Assembly (NCBI GenBank): GCA_041608535.1
Contig: JBFISM010000023.1
Location: forward strand, 1-34,226
Length of the DNA: 34,226 nt
From: JBFISM01 sp041608535
Lineage (GTDB): Bacteria; Actinomycetota; Acidimicrobiia; Spongiisociales; UBA5794
Direction: 5' to 3'
This document shows positions 7,527 to 15,349 of this stretch, piece after piece. The position numbers were made by a program, and so were the translations under genes. The notes below the pieces were generated by a model. It had not been told where the DNA came from and ran no database searches. It saw nothing but the letters and a program-made list of their open reading frames with translations. Each line of letters begins with the position of its first letter. Within the stretch, counting starts at the first letter, position 1.

Positions 7527-9865
7527 GGCGCATCCTGGTCCACGACCACGACCCCGGCATCGCCATCCACCGTGACCTGACGGCCGTCGAGCACTCTGGT
7601 GGCGCCGGGCACATTGAGCACTGCCGGCAGCCCCAGCTCCCTGGCCAGGATGGCGGCGTGGGACAGGGGTCCGCCGCGCTCGACGATGATCGCCCCCACG
7701 TCGATGAACAATGGGGACCACGAGGCGTCGGTGCTGGTTGCGACGAGCACCGCACCGCGGGGCACGGGAGCCTCGGGTGAGTCACAGACCACCGCCGTAC
7801 CGCGATATCTGCCGGGGCTGGCTGCCCACCCGCTGAGGCGATCGCCTTTCGGAAGCGGTACGGGAGCGCGATCGGGTACGCCGAGGAACCGGGCCGGTAA
7901 CGGTCCCTCGGCCTCGTAGCGGCTGGCCCAGTTGCGTCGCCGCCGGAGCACATCGAACGGAACGGCGCAGCCGTCCAGCAAGGCCGATCGCAGTTCCGCA
8001 GAGGTGAGGAACTCGACATCCTGACCGTCTGCAAGCAGGCGACGAGCCACGAGACGACTTCCCAACTCCAGATGCAGCCTTCGCACCTCGCCACCGATCT
8101 CCAAGATCGCAGCCTTGGCCGCCTCACGGCGTTCCAGCTGCGTGACGGTCTCGGCAATGGTGCGGCGCAGCATGTGGATGCGCACGTCGACGAACTGGCC
8201 GGTCAGGACACGGCGGCGCCGCCAGTGGGGCAGGGCCTGCAGCCGCGCCTCCAGCTCGATGCGGGCGGCCTCGCCGTCGGCCACAGGCTCGATGACGGGA
8301 GGGCGTCGTCCCATCTCCTCCCACGTCGGACCGCCGAACACGGCAGCCGAGGCCTCTGGACCACACACGGCCGGTGCGGCCCGACCTGCCGTCACCCGTT
8401 GCGCCATTCTGGCGGCCTCCGGTGCACCGAGATGCGGCTCGACGAGCAGCTCGAGCCGCCGGAACGCAGCCGCACCCGCGGCGGCGACACCGAGTTCGCC
8501 GGCGAGACCACGCGCTGCCAGGTCGACCAGGCGAAGACGGTAGGCCAGCAACCGGCGATCCGACCAGCCGACGATCCTCGGCCACCGATCCGCGAGTTGC
8601 GCCACCGCCGTAGTGACGATCTCGGCCTGTTCGACAACGCGGCGGCGGGTGCGCAGCACGCGGAGATCGTGACGCAGCGATTGCCACCAGCTACGGCCCG
8701 AGTCGGTGGGTACCGTCGGCCGGTCGCCGAAATACTGCAGCTCCAGCTCTTCGACGGCACCGGGAATCGTCGCCGCCACCTCACGAAGCTGATCGAAATC
8801 GATGGCGGCCCGCCCGCGTACCCGGCGCACGAAGAGCCGGTCCTGGGTGGATGCGGCCGAGAGCACACCGAGGTCGTCGAGCACCGAGCGAAACGCGGCC
8901 TCGAGGAGGAATTGGTTGAGCTCCCACCGCAACGGTGGCAGCACACCGGGCACCATCTCGACGATGCCCGCCGTGGTGAGCTCGTGGTCGTCCTGGGAGG
9001 TGTCGAAACCGTCGTGGTCGTCGAGGGCGGTGATCGGTCTGGCCTGGAGCAGATAGACAGAGCCATCCGCAACTGCCCATTCCACGTCCTGCGGCGCACC
9101 GAACAGATCCTCGACCTCGAGAGAGAGCTCGAGTACGGCGGCGATCTCATCTGGCAGCGGTGCCCGCTCACTGGGACTGCGCTGGGCGACCCACGCCGTT
9201 GGAGTTCGTTCCCCGGAAACCAGCGACTCGCCGTAGCCCTCGACGGCTTCGATGCGTACGTGGGCGCTGTCACCAGCGGGATCGGTGGTGAAGGCGACCC
9301 CGGCGGAGTCGGGTTCGACCATGCGCATGAGGATCACCGCCATCGCGGCTCCGGATCCGGTGATGTCGAATACCCGCCGGTACGCCGACGGCGCAGGATG
9401 CCACAGCGATGCCCACACCTTGCGGACGGCGGCCAGGACTGCGTCCGGGTCCGTGCTGTCGACGTTGAGGACCGAGCGATACTGACCGGCGAAGGATGAC
9501 CCACCCAGATCCTCCACCGTTGCCGACGACCGTACCGCGAGCGGTGCTCCCTCACCGACGGCGTCGGCGAGGGCGATGATGTCACGTGCCAGATCGTCGG
9601 TCAGCACCACTCCATCGCGGAACACGGCATCCACTTCGTCCGCCGGAACTCGCTCACCGCTCTCGATCCTCGCTGAGATGTCGGCTATGGCAGGGGAGCT
9701 TTCGTCCATGGCGAGATAGGCCGCCGTGGTGATGACACCGCACGGCGGGACGGGAAGTCGGGCCGCAACGAGCTCCGCCAAGTTCTCGCCCTTACCGCCG
9801 AAGCTCGGATCGGGTGGCGTCTCCGCACCCAGGATGACGGTCGTCGAGAGCACCGACGGCTTCAC
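7523..9865 (-). CDS. PEP synthase/rifampicin phosphotransferase-like phosphotransferase
   Basis: This 780-residue protein has three parts. An N-terminal PPDK-type ATP-grasp domain shows GGKGENLAEL (about 23-32) and RSSATVEDLGGSSFAGQY (about 111-128). A middle region of about 300 residues is helical and Arg-rich. The C-terminal swivelling phosphohistidine domain contains GGPLSHAAILARELGLPAV, with the catalytic His near residue 735. The PEP/pyruvate-binding TIM barrel of true PPDK and PEP synthase is absent. This ATP-grasp, middle, His-domain order is that of rifampicin phosphotransferase and of a broad group of uncharacterised enzymes that move the beta-phosphate of ATP to a small molecule. 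The start is GTG, overlapping the upstream stop by 4 nt, and its own stop overlaps the PAP2-PhoD start. Coupling a phosphorylating enzyme to a two-domain phosphatase is notable. Rifampicin as substrate is only one possibility. Confidence 0.82.
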   Translation of the reverse strand: MKPSVLSTTVILGAETPPDPSFGGKGENLAELVAARLPVPPCGVITTAAYLAMDESSPAIADISARIESGERVPADEVDAVFRDGVVLTDDLARDIIALADAVGEGAPLAVRSSATVEDLGGSSFAGQYRSVLNVDSTDPDAVLAAVRKVWASLWHPAPSAYRRVFDITGSGAAMAVILMRMVEPDSAGVAFTTDPAGDSAHVRIEAVEGYGESLVSGERTPTAWVAQRSPSERAPLPDEIAAVLELSLEVEDLFGAPQDVEWAVADGSVYLLQARPITALDDHDGFDTSQDDHELTTAGIVEMVPGVLPPLRWELNQFLLEAAFRSVLDDLGVLSAASTQDRLFVRRVRGRAAIDFDQLREVAATIPGAVEELELQYFGDRPTVPTDSGRSWWQSLRHDLRVLRTRRRVVEQAEIVTTAVAQLADRWPRIVGWSDRRLLAYRLRLVDLAARGLAGELGVAAAGAAAFRRLELLVEPHLGAPEAARMAQRVTAGRAAPAVCGPEASAAVFGGPTWEEMGRRPPVIEPVADGEAARIELEARLQALPHWRRRRVLTGQFVDVRIHMLRRTIAETVTQLERREAAKAAILEIGGEVRRLHLELGSRLVARRLLADGQDVEFLTSAELRSALLDGCAVPFDVLRRRRNWASRYEAEGPLPARFLGVPDRAPVPLPKGDRLSGWAASPGRYRGTAVVCDSPEAPVPRGAVLVATSTDASWSPLFIDVGAIIVERGGPLSHAAILARELGLPAVLNVPGATRVLDGRQVTVDGDAGVVVVDQDAP

Positions 9866-10230
9866 GACTCGTCCTGATCGACCATCCCCGACCGGTAGGC
9901 GGTCAGACCACGGTCAATGATGTCCTCGAATCGCTCCCCGGTGGCTCGGGACTGATCGAGCAGCCATTTCGCCAGATCCGGCCGCAGCGTCGTCGAAACC
10001 CGGTCTATGCGGCGACGCAGCCACACACCGCCCAACAGCGCCGTGAGGGCGACGAAGAGGACGAATAGATCCCACTCCCCTCCGACGAATGCATCGAGGG
10101 CGCCGACCAGAGCCAGCACCGCTGCAATCGACAGCGAGACGTTGTCGGACAAACTGCCCACAATGCTCGCCTTCCTTCCGTCGACTGTGCTTGCAGCGCC
10201 GATTACGCGGCGAATAAGCACACTCGACAT
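9862..10230 (-). CDS. Small membrane protein with ribbon-helix-helix-like C-terminus
   Basis: I choose the ATG at 10230 (122 residues) because GGAGAG lies about 11 nt upstream; a GTG 36 nt earlier is the alternative. There are two hydrophobic segments, roughly residues 31-50 and 55-74, split by a short acidic turn, then a basic stop-transfer stretch. The C-terminal 45 residues read RVSTTLRPDLAKWLLDQ and continue as two predicted amphipathic helices. This spacing of a short strand with two helices resembles the ribbon-helix-helix fold of Arc/MetJ-type DNA binders, but no catalytic motif is visible. It is the first gene of a three-gene operon and overlaps the next start by 4 nt (GTGA). It may be a membrane-tethered regulator or only a scaffold; the RHH reading is an inference by eye. 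Confidence 0.65.
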   Translation of the reverse strand: MSSVLIRRVIGAASTVDGRKASIVGSLSDNVSLSIAAVLALVGALDAFVGGEWDLFVLFVALTALLGGVWLRRRIDRVSTTLRPDLAKWLLDQSRATGERFEDIIDRGLTAYRSGMVDQDES

Positions 10231-10338
10231 ACAGAGTCTCTCTCCATCGTGGAAGCCCACGGTCACCGAGACAAGTGACGCTGGTCATGATCGGGGTCGA
10301 CGTTTGCCCCGACGCGGTGTCGAGGTCGGCGTTAAGGA

Positions 10339-10369
10339 ACGGGGCCCGGTGTTACATCCCGGGCCCCGT
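10339..10369 (-). terminator. Hairpin after the subtilase gene
   Basis: A perfect 11-bp GC-rich inverted repeat (arms 10339-10349 and 10359-10369, loop of 9 nt) lies 22 nt beyond the stop codon of the minus-strand subtilase gene and upstream of the next operon. There is no clear U-tract, only a TT pair shortly after, which is common for actinobacterial terminators. It would separate the two minus-strand transcription units. Confidence 0.55.
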
Positions 10370-10390
10370 GGTTCGTGCGGTGTGGCTACC

Positions 10391-13300
10391 TCATGTCATG
10401 AAGACCGTGATCACCGTTCCGTCACTGTCCGTCTCCGGGTCGTGGTTCGCCGTGCCGTCGTACACGGAAGCACTCCCGGTGATGTCGCCGACGGTGAACG
10501 TCGCCGACGCCACACCGGAGCCGATACGGCTGGACGTGGCCGTGCACTGGCCTGCAGCGTTGGTCACACAGCTCCCGGTACCGCTGGCTCCGTTCGTCCA
10601 TGTGCCGGTGACGGTGGCGCCGGACACTGCCGCCTCGCTCTCGTTGTGCACCGTGATGGTCACCGAAGCCCGCCAGCCATTGCCGCGCACAACGGACGAC
10701 CCGTCGAGATCACCGACATGTACGTTGGCAGCCGGTGGGTTGCCAACGATCACCGTTTCGGTTGCCGTGTCGCTGGCGCCCTCGTTGTCGGTGACGGTGA
10801 GTGTCACCGTGTACGCCCCGTCGGCCGCATAGGTGTGCGTCGGGTGCTGCGTCGTCGACGTGCCGCCGTCTCCGAAGTTCCACGACCACGACACGATCGG
10901 GCTGTCGGGATCGGTCGACGTGTCGGTGAAGGTGCACTCCAGGCCACCGTCGCACGACGAGGTGAAGGAGGCCACCGGGGGCTGGTTACCTCCCGCGTCT
11001 TGGGGCACCACGATCACGGTTCCGGTGCTGTCACCGTCCGGATCGTGGTTGGCAGACGCGTCGTAGGTCAACGTCGCATGGGTGACGGATGTCACCGTGA
11101 ACGTCACCGACGGGTTCGAGTCCCGCACGGACTTCGAGATCACACACATCCCGCCGCCGTCCGTGGTGCACGAGGCGCTGCCGTTGGCGCCGGCGCTCCA
11201 CGACCCGGTCACGGTGGCGCCGCTCACCGCGGCATGGCCGTCGTCGTGCACCGCGATGGTGACCTGGGCGTTCCAGCGGCGGCCGCTGTCGACGCTGGCA
11301 CCGTCGAGATCGCCGACGTGCAAGTCGGTGCCGCCGACCGGATCGGTCACCGTGACGAGATTGCTGGTCGCATCGGTGGCGCCGTCGTCATCGGTGACTG
11401 TGAGGGTCACCGTGTAGTCACCGGCGGTGGCATAGCTGTGCGACGGGTTCTGTGCCGTCGACGTGTTGCCGTCACCAAAGTCCCACGATCGTGTCACGAC
11501 CGAGCCGTCACCATCGGTCGAGGTGTCGGTGAAGTCACAGCCCAGATCGACACACGACGACGCAAACGAAGCCGTCGGTGGGTTGTTCCCGACCGGATCG
11601 GTCACGGTCACCGTGTCGGTGGTTGTGTCGCTCAGCCCGTCGCCGTCGGTGACGGTGAGTTCCACCGTGTACGAGCCGGCCGTCGTGTATGCGTGCGATG
11701 GGTTCTGCTGCGTCGAGCCGCTGCCGTCGCCGAACTCCCACGACCACGACACGATGTTGTTGTTTAGATCGGTGGAGGTGTCGGTGAAGTCGCAGCTCAG
11801 ATCCGTGCACGACGACGTGAACGACGCCACCGGCGGCTGGGCAGTCGTCGTGCCGGCGCCTTCGACGACGATGGCAAACGGCTGCGGTCCGAACGGGACA
11901 TTGAAGCCGCTCACCGTGACGGTGTACGTCCCCGCCGCCGGTGTCTCGAGGTAGACGTTCTCGACGTTGTTCACCCGGTCGGCGCTGCCGCCCGTCGTTG
12001 ACCAGCCGTTGCTGAACACGTTGCCCAGGTAGGTGCCACCAGGCCCGGACACGGTGAGGTCCAGGTCGTTGACCAGATTGCTCGAGGCCGTCTCTGTCGA
12101 TGGGAAATCGGCCCACACCAGGGTGACCTTGAATGGGGTGGTGCCGTCCGAGTCGAACGTGTAGTTCTGGCTGCCGCCGGTGGTGAGACCGGAGGTGTTG
12201 TCGTCGAACTCGGCAGAGCCGTCGGTGGCGTTGGCGGCGTCGATCCTGCCCCAACCCTCATGGATGTTCGGGATCGGGAAATCGTTGTCGTCGACGCCGT
12301 CGTTGTTCTCGTCGAGCAGATCGACGGCCGAGTTGATCAGCGTCGCCTTGACCAAGGCGCCACTGGCATTGTGCGAGTGCGCCTTGTTGTAGAAGTCGCG
12401 CACGACAGCGGCGGCGCCGGCGGCGATCGGGTTGGACATCGAGGTGCCACCCATGTACTTGTAGTCGGTGCTGATCGGCATACCCCAGGCATCGGACTGG
12501 AAGGCGCCGTTCTGCGGGTTGACCGTTGTGCCATAGCCCTGCTGGTACAGACTGCTGTATCCGGAGAGGATCCACGTACCGGGGGCCACGATGTCCGGCT
12601 TGATACGGCCGTCGTCGGTGGGTCCGCGGCTGGAGAACGGCGCCATCTGCTCGGCGTTCCCCGCGGTGATGTCGCTGGCCAGCGGCTCGGCGCCGAACCC
12701 CCAGCGCTGCCCGGCCGTGCCGAGGATGTTGGTACCGCCCATCGACGAGCACGTTTCTCCCGCCTGGTACGCATCGTTGGACACATACGTCAGGTCCGTG
12801 TCGCACGGGAAGTCGTCGGCGCGATCGTTCTCGCTGGCTCCAACGGTGAGGACGTTCTTGGCGGTGGCGGGGGAACCCGTCGAGTCGGCGTCGACGACAC
12901 CGTTGTTGTTGTTGTCGACTCCCGCGTTGCCTGCCGATGTGGTCATCAGGAAGTCCTGGTTCGACCACATGAAGTTGTCGACCGACGCAGCATCGGCGGT
13001 GTAGTCGCCGGCAGCGTCGCTGCCCCACGAGTCGGAGTGGATGCGAGCACCGGCGTTGTACGCCTGCTGGAGGAGATCCTCGAGATCATCGGGCAGCCCG
13101 GTGAGGTAATAGCCGTCGGGACTCGCCGCACACAACCCGAAGGGCTCGATGTAGTCCTCGACGGACTGGAAGACGAGCGAGGCCGCAGGCGCACTTCCCT
13201 TGCCGAGACCCGACGCCGAACCATCGCTCAGAACCGAACCCGCCACGTGCGTGCCGTGACCCGAATCCACGTCCTGTGCACCGTCGGGGAAGGCCGTGTA

Positions 13301-14086
13301 GCAGAAGGGTGCGCTCGCCGTCGGCCAATCGAAGATGTTCACTATGCGTCCCGCCGGGATGTCGGGATGGGCCCCCCCGGCGGTGCCGTCGCCAATTCCG
13401 GTGTCCGCCACGGCGACGATCTGGGTCGAGCCGTCGTAGCCGTTGGCGTTGGCCGTGCTGGTGCCGACGATCACACCCGCACCGAACTCGTTGTGCTTCT
13501 CGCGGATCAGGTAGTTCTCGATCCACGCCACGTCGGCGATCTCGGCGATGCCCTCGAGTGTCTCCCGATCGGTCTGCACCGCGATCACGCGCCCGTCGCT
13601 CAGCACGTTGGCGCCGGCCGCGGCAATGGCGGCAACGGCGCTCCCGACATCCGCTCCGCGCTCGAGACGGATGCGATACAGGCCATCTGCAGCGAGACCC
13701 GGGCTGAGCTTGTAGTCGGCGACGAACGCATCGATCCAGGTGACCCCTGCGACCTCGGCCGCAGCGGTGGCAACGGCCGGTGTCATGCGGACCTTGTACG
13801 CAAAGTCGGGGATGTAGGCGACGAGATCGGCGCCGAGCCGGCGCAGCTCAGCCGCCTGGCTCTCCACGATCGGTCCGTCGAACTGCACGATGTAATAACC
13901 GTGACCACGTGCGTTGATCGACGGCGCCCTCGGCTCGGAGCGTCGGTCCGGCGTGAACTCGCCGGCCTTGAGCCGAATCGGATCAGGGTCGTCCGGTTGA
14001 GCACTGCCTGCTGCCGCCGACGCCACCACCGTGGTGAGCAGTAGGGCAAGGACGACAACCAGCCGGGTGGCACGTCGCACGGTCAT
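10391..14086 (-). CDS. Secreted subtilisin-like S8 protease with PKD and repeat domains (KP-43 type)
   Basis: The ATG at 14086 is preceded by AGGGAGG with 6 nt spacing and gives 1231 residues. An N-terminal signal peptide (basic start, hydrophobic core, ASAAAGSA cleavage region near residue 28) is followed by an inhibitor-like propeptide region. The S8 triad is intact: Asp in VADTGIG (about 228), His in SGHGTHVAG (about 277) and Ser in GGTSMSNP (about 549). A beta-sandwich domain with LVWADFPS, NLVNDLDL and NNVENV (about 635-745) matches the C-terminal domain of KP-43-type subtilases. Then come PKD1 (about 752), PKD2 (about 835), a conserved HVGDLDG module (about 922), PKD3 (about 1034) and a second HVGDLDG module (about 1120). 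No sorting signal or membrane anchor is seen at the C-terminus, so it is probably a free extracellular protease that binds polymer or surface through its repeats. Confidence 0.92.
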   Translation of the reverse strand: MTVRRATRLVVVLALLLTTVVASAAAGSAQPDDPDPIRLKAGEFTPDRRSEPRAPSINARGHGYYIVQFDGPIVESQAAELRRLGADLVAYIPDFAYKVRMTPAVATAAAEVAGVTWIDAFVADYKLSPGLAADGLYRIRLERGADVGSAVAAIAAAGANVLSDGRVIAVQTDRETLEGIAEIADVAWIENYLIREKHNEFGAGVIVGTSTANANGYDGSTQIVAVADTGIGDGTAGGAHPDIPAGRIVNIFDWPTASAPFCYTAFPDGAQDVDSGHGTHVAGSVLSDGSASGLGKGSAPAASLVFQSVEDYIEPFGLCAASPDGYYLTGLPDDLEDLLQQAYNAGARIHSDSWGSDAAGDYTADAASVDNFMWSNQDFLMTTSAGNAGVDNNNNGVVDADSTGSPATAKNVLTVGASENDRADDFPCDTDLTYVSNDAYQAGETCSSMGGTNILGTAGQRWGFGAEPLASDITAGNAEQMAPFSSRGPTDDGRIKPDIVAPGTWILSGYSSLYQQGYGTTVNPQNGAFQSDAWGMPISTDYKYMGGTSMSNPIAAGAAAVVRDFYNKAHSHNASGALVKATLINSAVDLLDENNDGVDDNDFPIPNIHEGWGRIDAANATDGSAEFDDNTSGLTTGGSQNYTFDSDGTTPFKVTLVWADFPSTETASSNLVNDLDLTVSGPGGTYLGNVFSNGWSTTGGSADRVNNVENVYLETPAAGTYTVTVSGFNVPFGPQPFAIVVEGAGTTTAQPPVASFTSSCTDLSCDFTDTSTDLNNNIVSWSWEFGDGSGSTQQNPSHAYTTAGSYTVELTVTDGDGLSDTTTDTVTVTDPVGNNPPTASFASSCVDLGCDFTDTSTDGDGSVVTRSWDFGDGNTSTAQNPSHSYATAGDYTVTLTVTDDDGATDATSNLVTVTDPVGGTDLHVGDLDGASVDSGRRWNAQVTIAVHDDGHAAVSGATVTGSWSAGANGSASCTTDGGGMCVISKSVRDSNPSVTFTVTSVTHATLTYDASANHDPDGDSTGTVIVVPQDAGGNQPPVASFTSSCDGGLECTFTDTSTDPDSPIVSWSWNFGDGGTSTTQHPTHTYAADGAYTVTLTVTDNEGASDTATETVIVGNPPAANVHVGDLDGSSVVRGNGWRASVTITVHNESEAAVSGATVTGTWTNGASGTGSCVTNAAGQCTATSSRIGSGVASATFTVGDITGSASVYDGTANHDPETDSDGTVITVFMT

Positions 14087-14255
14087 ACACATCCTCCCTC
14101 TTATCAGGTCCGATCCACGGCGTCCCCCCATCCAAGGACGTACACGCAATGCGCTGCCGTGTCGAGAGCATGAGCCTAGAGACCGAGGTGGTCGCCAGCA
14201 TGGGTCTCGCGACCCAAAACACGCATGTTTTTCGCGACCTTGGGCCTGGTCGGGA

Positions 14256-14278
14256 GTGTTGCGCCCGGTAGCGCACAC
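14256..14278. promoter_or_regulatory. Inverted repeat in a divergent promoter region
   Basis: The 280-bp region between the divergent subtilase (start 14086) and TM-helix protein (start 14367) genes must hold both promoters. It contains an inverted repeat GTGT-T-GCGC / GCGC-ACAC with one bulged T and a 6-nt loop. It may be an operator or a 5'-leader hairpin of the plus-strand gene. No convincing -10/-35 pair could be assigned. Confidence 0.3.
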
Positions 14279-14366
14279 GGTAAAGGATGCAAAGTGTGCA
14301 ACTTCTCTACAACAATGGGGTCCAATCGGCTGAACGAGTCATTCCCATCGAGAGGAGGGATCCCCC

Positions 14367-15053
14367 ATGCTCGCTCAAGTAGACCTCGGATTCGTCGACC
14401 AGTTGGTCGACAGTCTCGAGGAATTGGGTCGCGATATCGGGACATTCATACCCAAGTTGATCGTCGCGCTCTTACTGCTCATCGTTGGCAACTGGATCGC
14501 CAAGTTCGTGCGCAGATGGGTGGTGAGGATCCTCGACCGCATAGGCGCCGAACGGCTGGTGGAGACTGCGGGCTTGAAGGCACCGCTGGAGGCTGCGGGC
14601 TGGACTGGAGTCGGGCTGATAGGGACGGTGATCTGGTTCCTCCTCATGGTGATCTTCGTGCAGCTGGCTGCCGAGGTTCTCGGCATCGATCAGCTCACGG
14701 CTCTGCTCGATCAGCTCATCCAGTATCTGCCGTTGGTGGCGATCGCCATCATCATCCTGTTCGTGGCTGGGGCGATTGCGAACTTTGCGGCCAACTTCGT
14801 GCGGCCCTTCGCGGACGCACGGGGCATGCCGTGGCTCGACAACGTGGTGCGTATCGCCATCCTGTTCCTGGGCATCGTTGCGGCGTTCGACACGCTGAAC
14901 TTCGCACCGACGGTGATCGAAGCGGTCATCGACGCGGTGCTGCGCTTCCTGCCGGCCGGCATCGTGCTCGCCGGCGCCATTGCGTTCGGTGTCGGTGGCA
15001 TCGACACCGCCAAGCAGTGGTGGGCTCGGTACATGTCGCCTCCTGGGCCATAG
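14367..15053 (+). CDS. TM-helix repeat membrane protein related to MscS channels
   Basis: This 228-residue protein has an excellent Shine-Dalgarno sequence (GAGGAGGGA, 6 nt before the ATG). It has an amphipathic start, then four to five membrane segments: FIPKLIVALLLLIVGNWIAK (about 28-47), a segment near 80-100, LPLVAIAIIILFVAGAIANF (about 119-138), and further helices to about 215. The repeated pattern of hydrophobic helix followed by a basic AKFVRRW-like or AANFVRPF-like turn matches the conserved TM-helix family found at the N-terminus of some small-conductance mechanosensitive channels. The MscS beta domain that forms the cytosolic vestibule is absent, so it may act as an osmotic-stress membrane protein without being a classic channel. 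It is transcribed alone, divergent from the subtilase gene, and is followed by a strong hairpin. Confidence 0.75.
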   Translation: MLAQVDLGFVDQLVDSLEELGRDIGTFIPKLIVALLLLIVGNWIAKFVRRWVVRILDRIGAERLVETAGLKAPLEAAGWTGVGLIGTVIWFLLMVIFVQLAAEVLGIDQLTALLDQLIQYLPLVAIAIIILFVAGAIANFAANFVRPFADARGMPWLDNVVRIAILFLGIVAAFDTLNFAPTVIEAVIDAVLRFLPAGIVLAGAIAFGVGGIDTAKQWWARYMSPPGP

Positions 15054-15078
15054 GCGCGAGACAACCAACATCGGACCG

Positions 15079-15109
15079 ACAGCGGGGTGGACATCGTCCA
15101 CCCCGCTGT
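15079..15109 (+). terminator. Hairpin terminator after the TM-helix protein gene
   Basis: A perfect 13-bp inverted repeat (arms 15079-15091 and 15097-15109) with a 5-nt loop starts 25 nt after the stop codon of the plus-strand gene. There is no U-tract behind it. Position and stem stability support a terminator. Confidence 0.65.
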
Positions 15110-15277
15110 GCCGTTCGGGCTAGTGCCCCCGCCCCAAAAGTAGAGCGCGGTTTCAAATTCTTCGCCCCTTCGTGAAAGGTCTCGCAAGCGACGGTGTCTC
15201 ACATGTGAACGGCCCGAACAAGGCCGCCAGGTCTCACAACCTCATACCTTGCAACCACGCAAGCTCTGCACCTACAA

Positions 15278-15319
15278 GGCGCAGAACCCGATCTCTGCAA
15301 ACGAGATCGGGTCTCCGCC
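15278..15319 (-). terminator. Hairpin downstream of the tandem-GNAT gene
   Basis: A 10-bp perfect inverted repeat (arms 15286-15295 and 15303-15312, 7-nt loop) is extended by an outer GGCG/CGCC pair across an internal loop. It lies about 30 nt beyond the minus-strand stop at 15350. Together with the hairpin at 15079 it closes two convergent transcription units. The bases between the two hairpins (15110-15277) show no gene. Confidence 0.5.
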
Positions 15320-15349
15320 ATGTGGAGCTCATTGCACCATCTGTATCTG

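Noticed and set aside
5340..7580. Long open frame of about 746 codons on the plus strand
   Set aside because: It lies antisense to the PAP2-PhoD gene; its translation is rich in Arg, Gly, His and Pro with no domain, as expected from the complement of a high-GC gene.
8072..9499. Plus-strand frame of 475 codons opposite the dikinase-like gene
   Set aside because: No recognisable domain and no ribosome site; the minus-strand frame has clear ATP-grasp and phosphohistidine motifs.
10007..14044. Two long plus-strand frames (586 and 594 codons) opposite the subtilase
   Set aside because: The translations are repetitive and Arg/Val/Gly-rich, mirroring the PKD and catalytic codons. The minus strand has a complete signal peptide, triad and a strong Shine-Dalgarno sequence.
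15120..15180. tRNA-like T-arm (GGTTTCAAATTC) in the intergenic region
   Set aside because: No matching acceptor stem, anticodon arm or D arm could be built around it.
15199..15208. Palindrome TCACATGTGA
   Set aside because: A 10-bp palindrome between two convergent genes, away from any start codon, is more likely chance than an operator.
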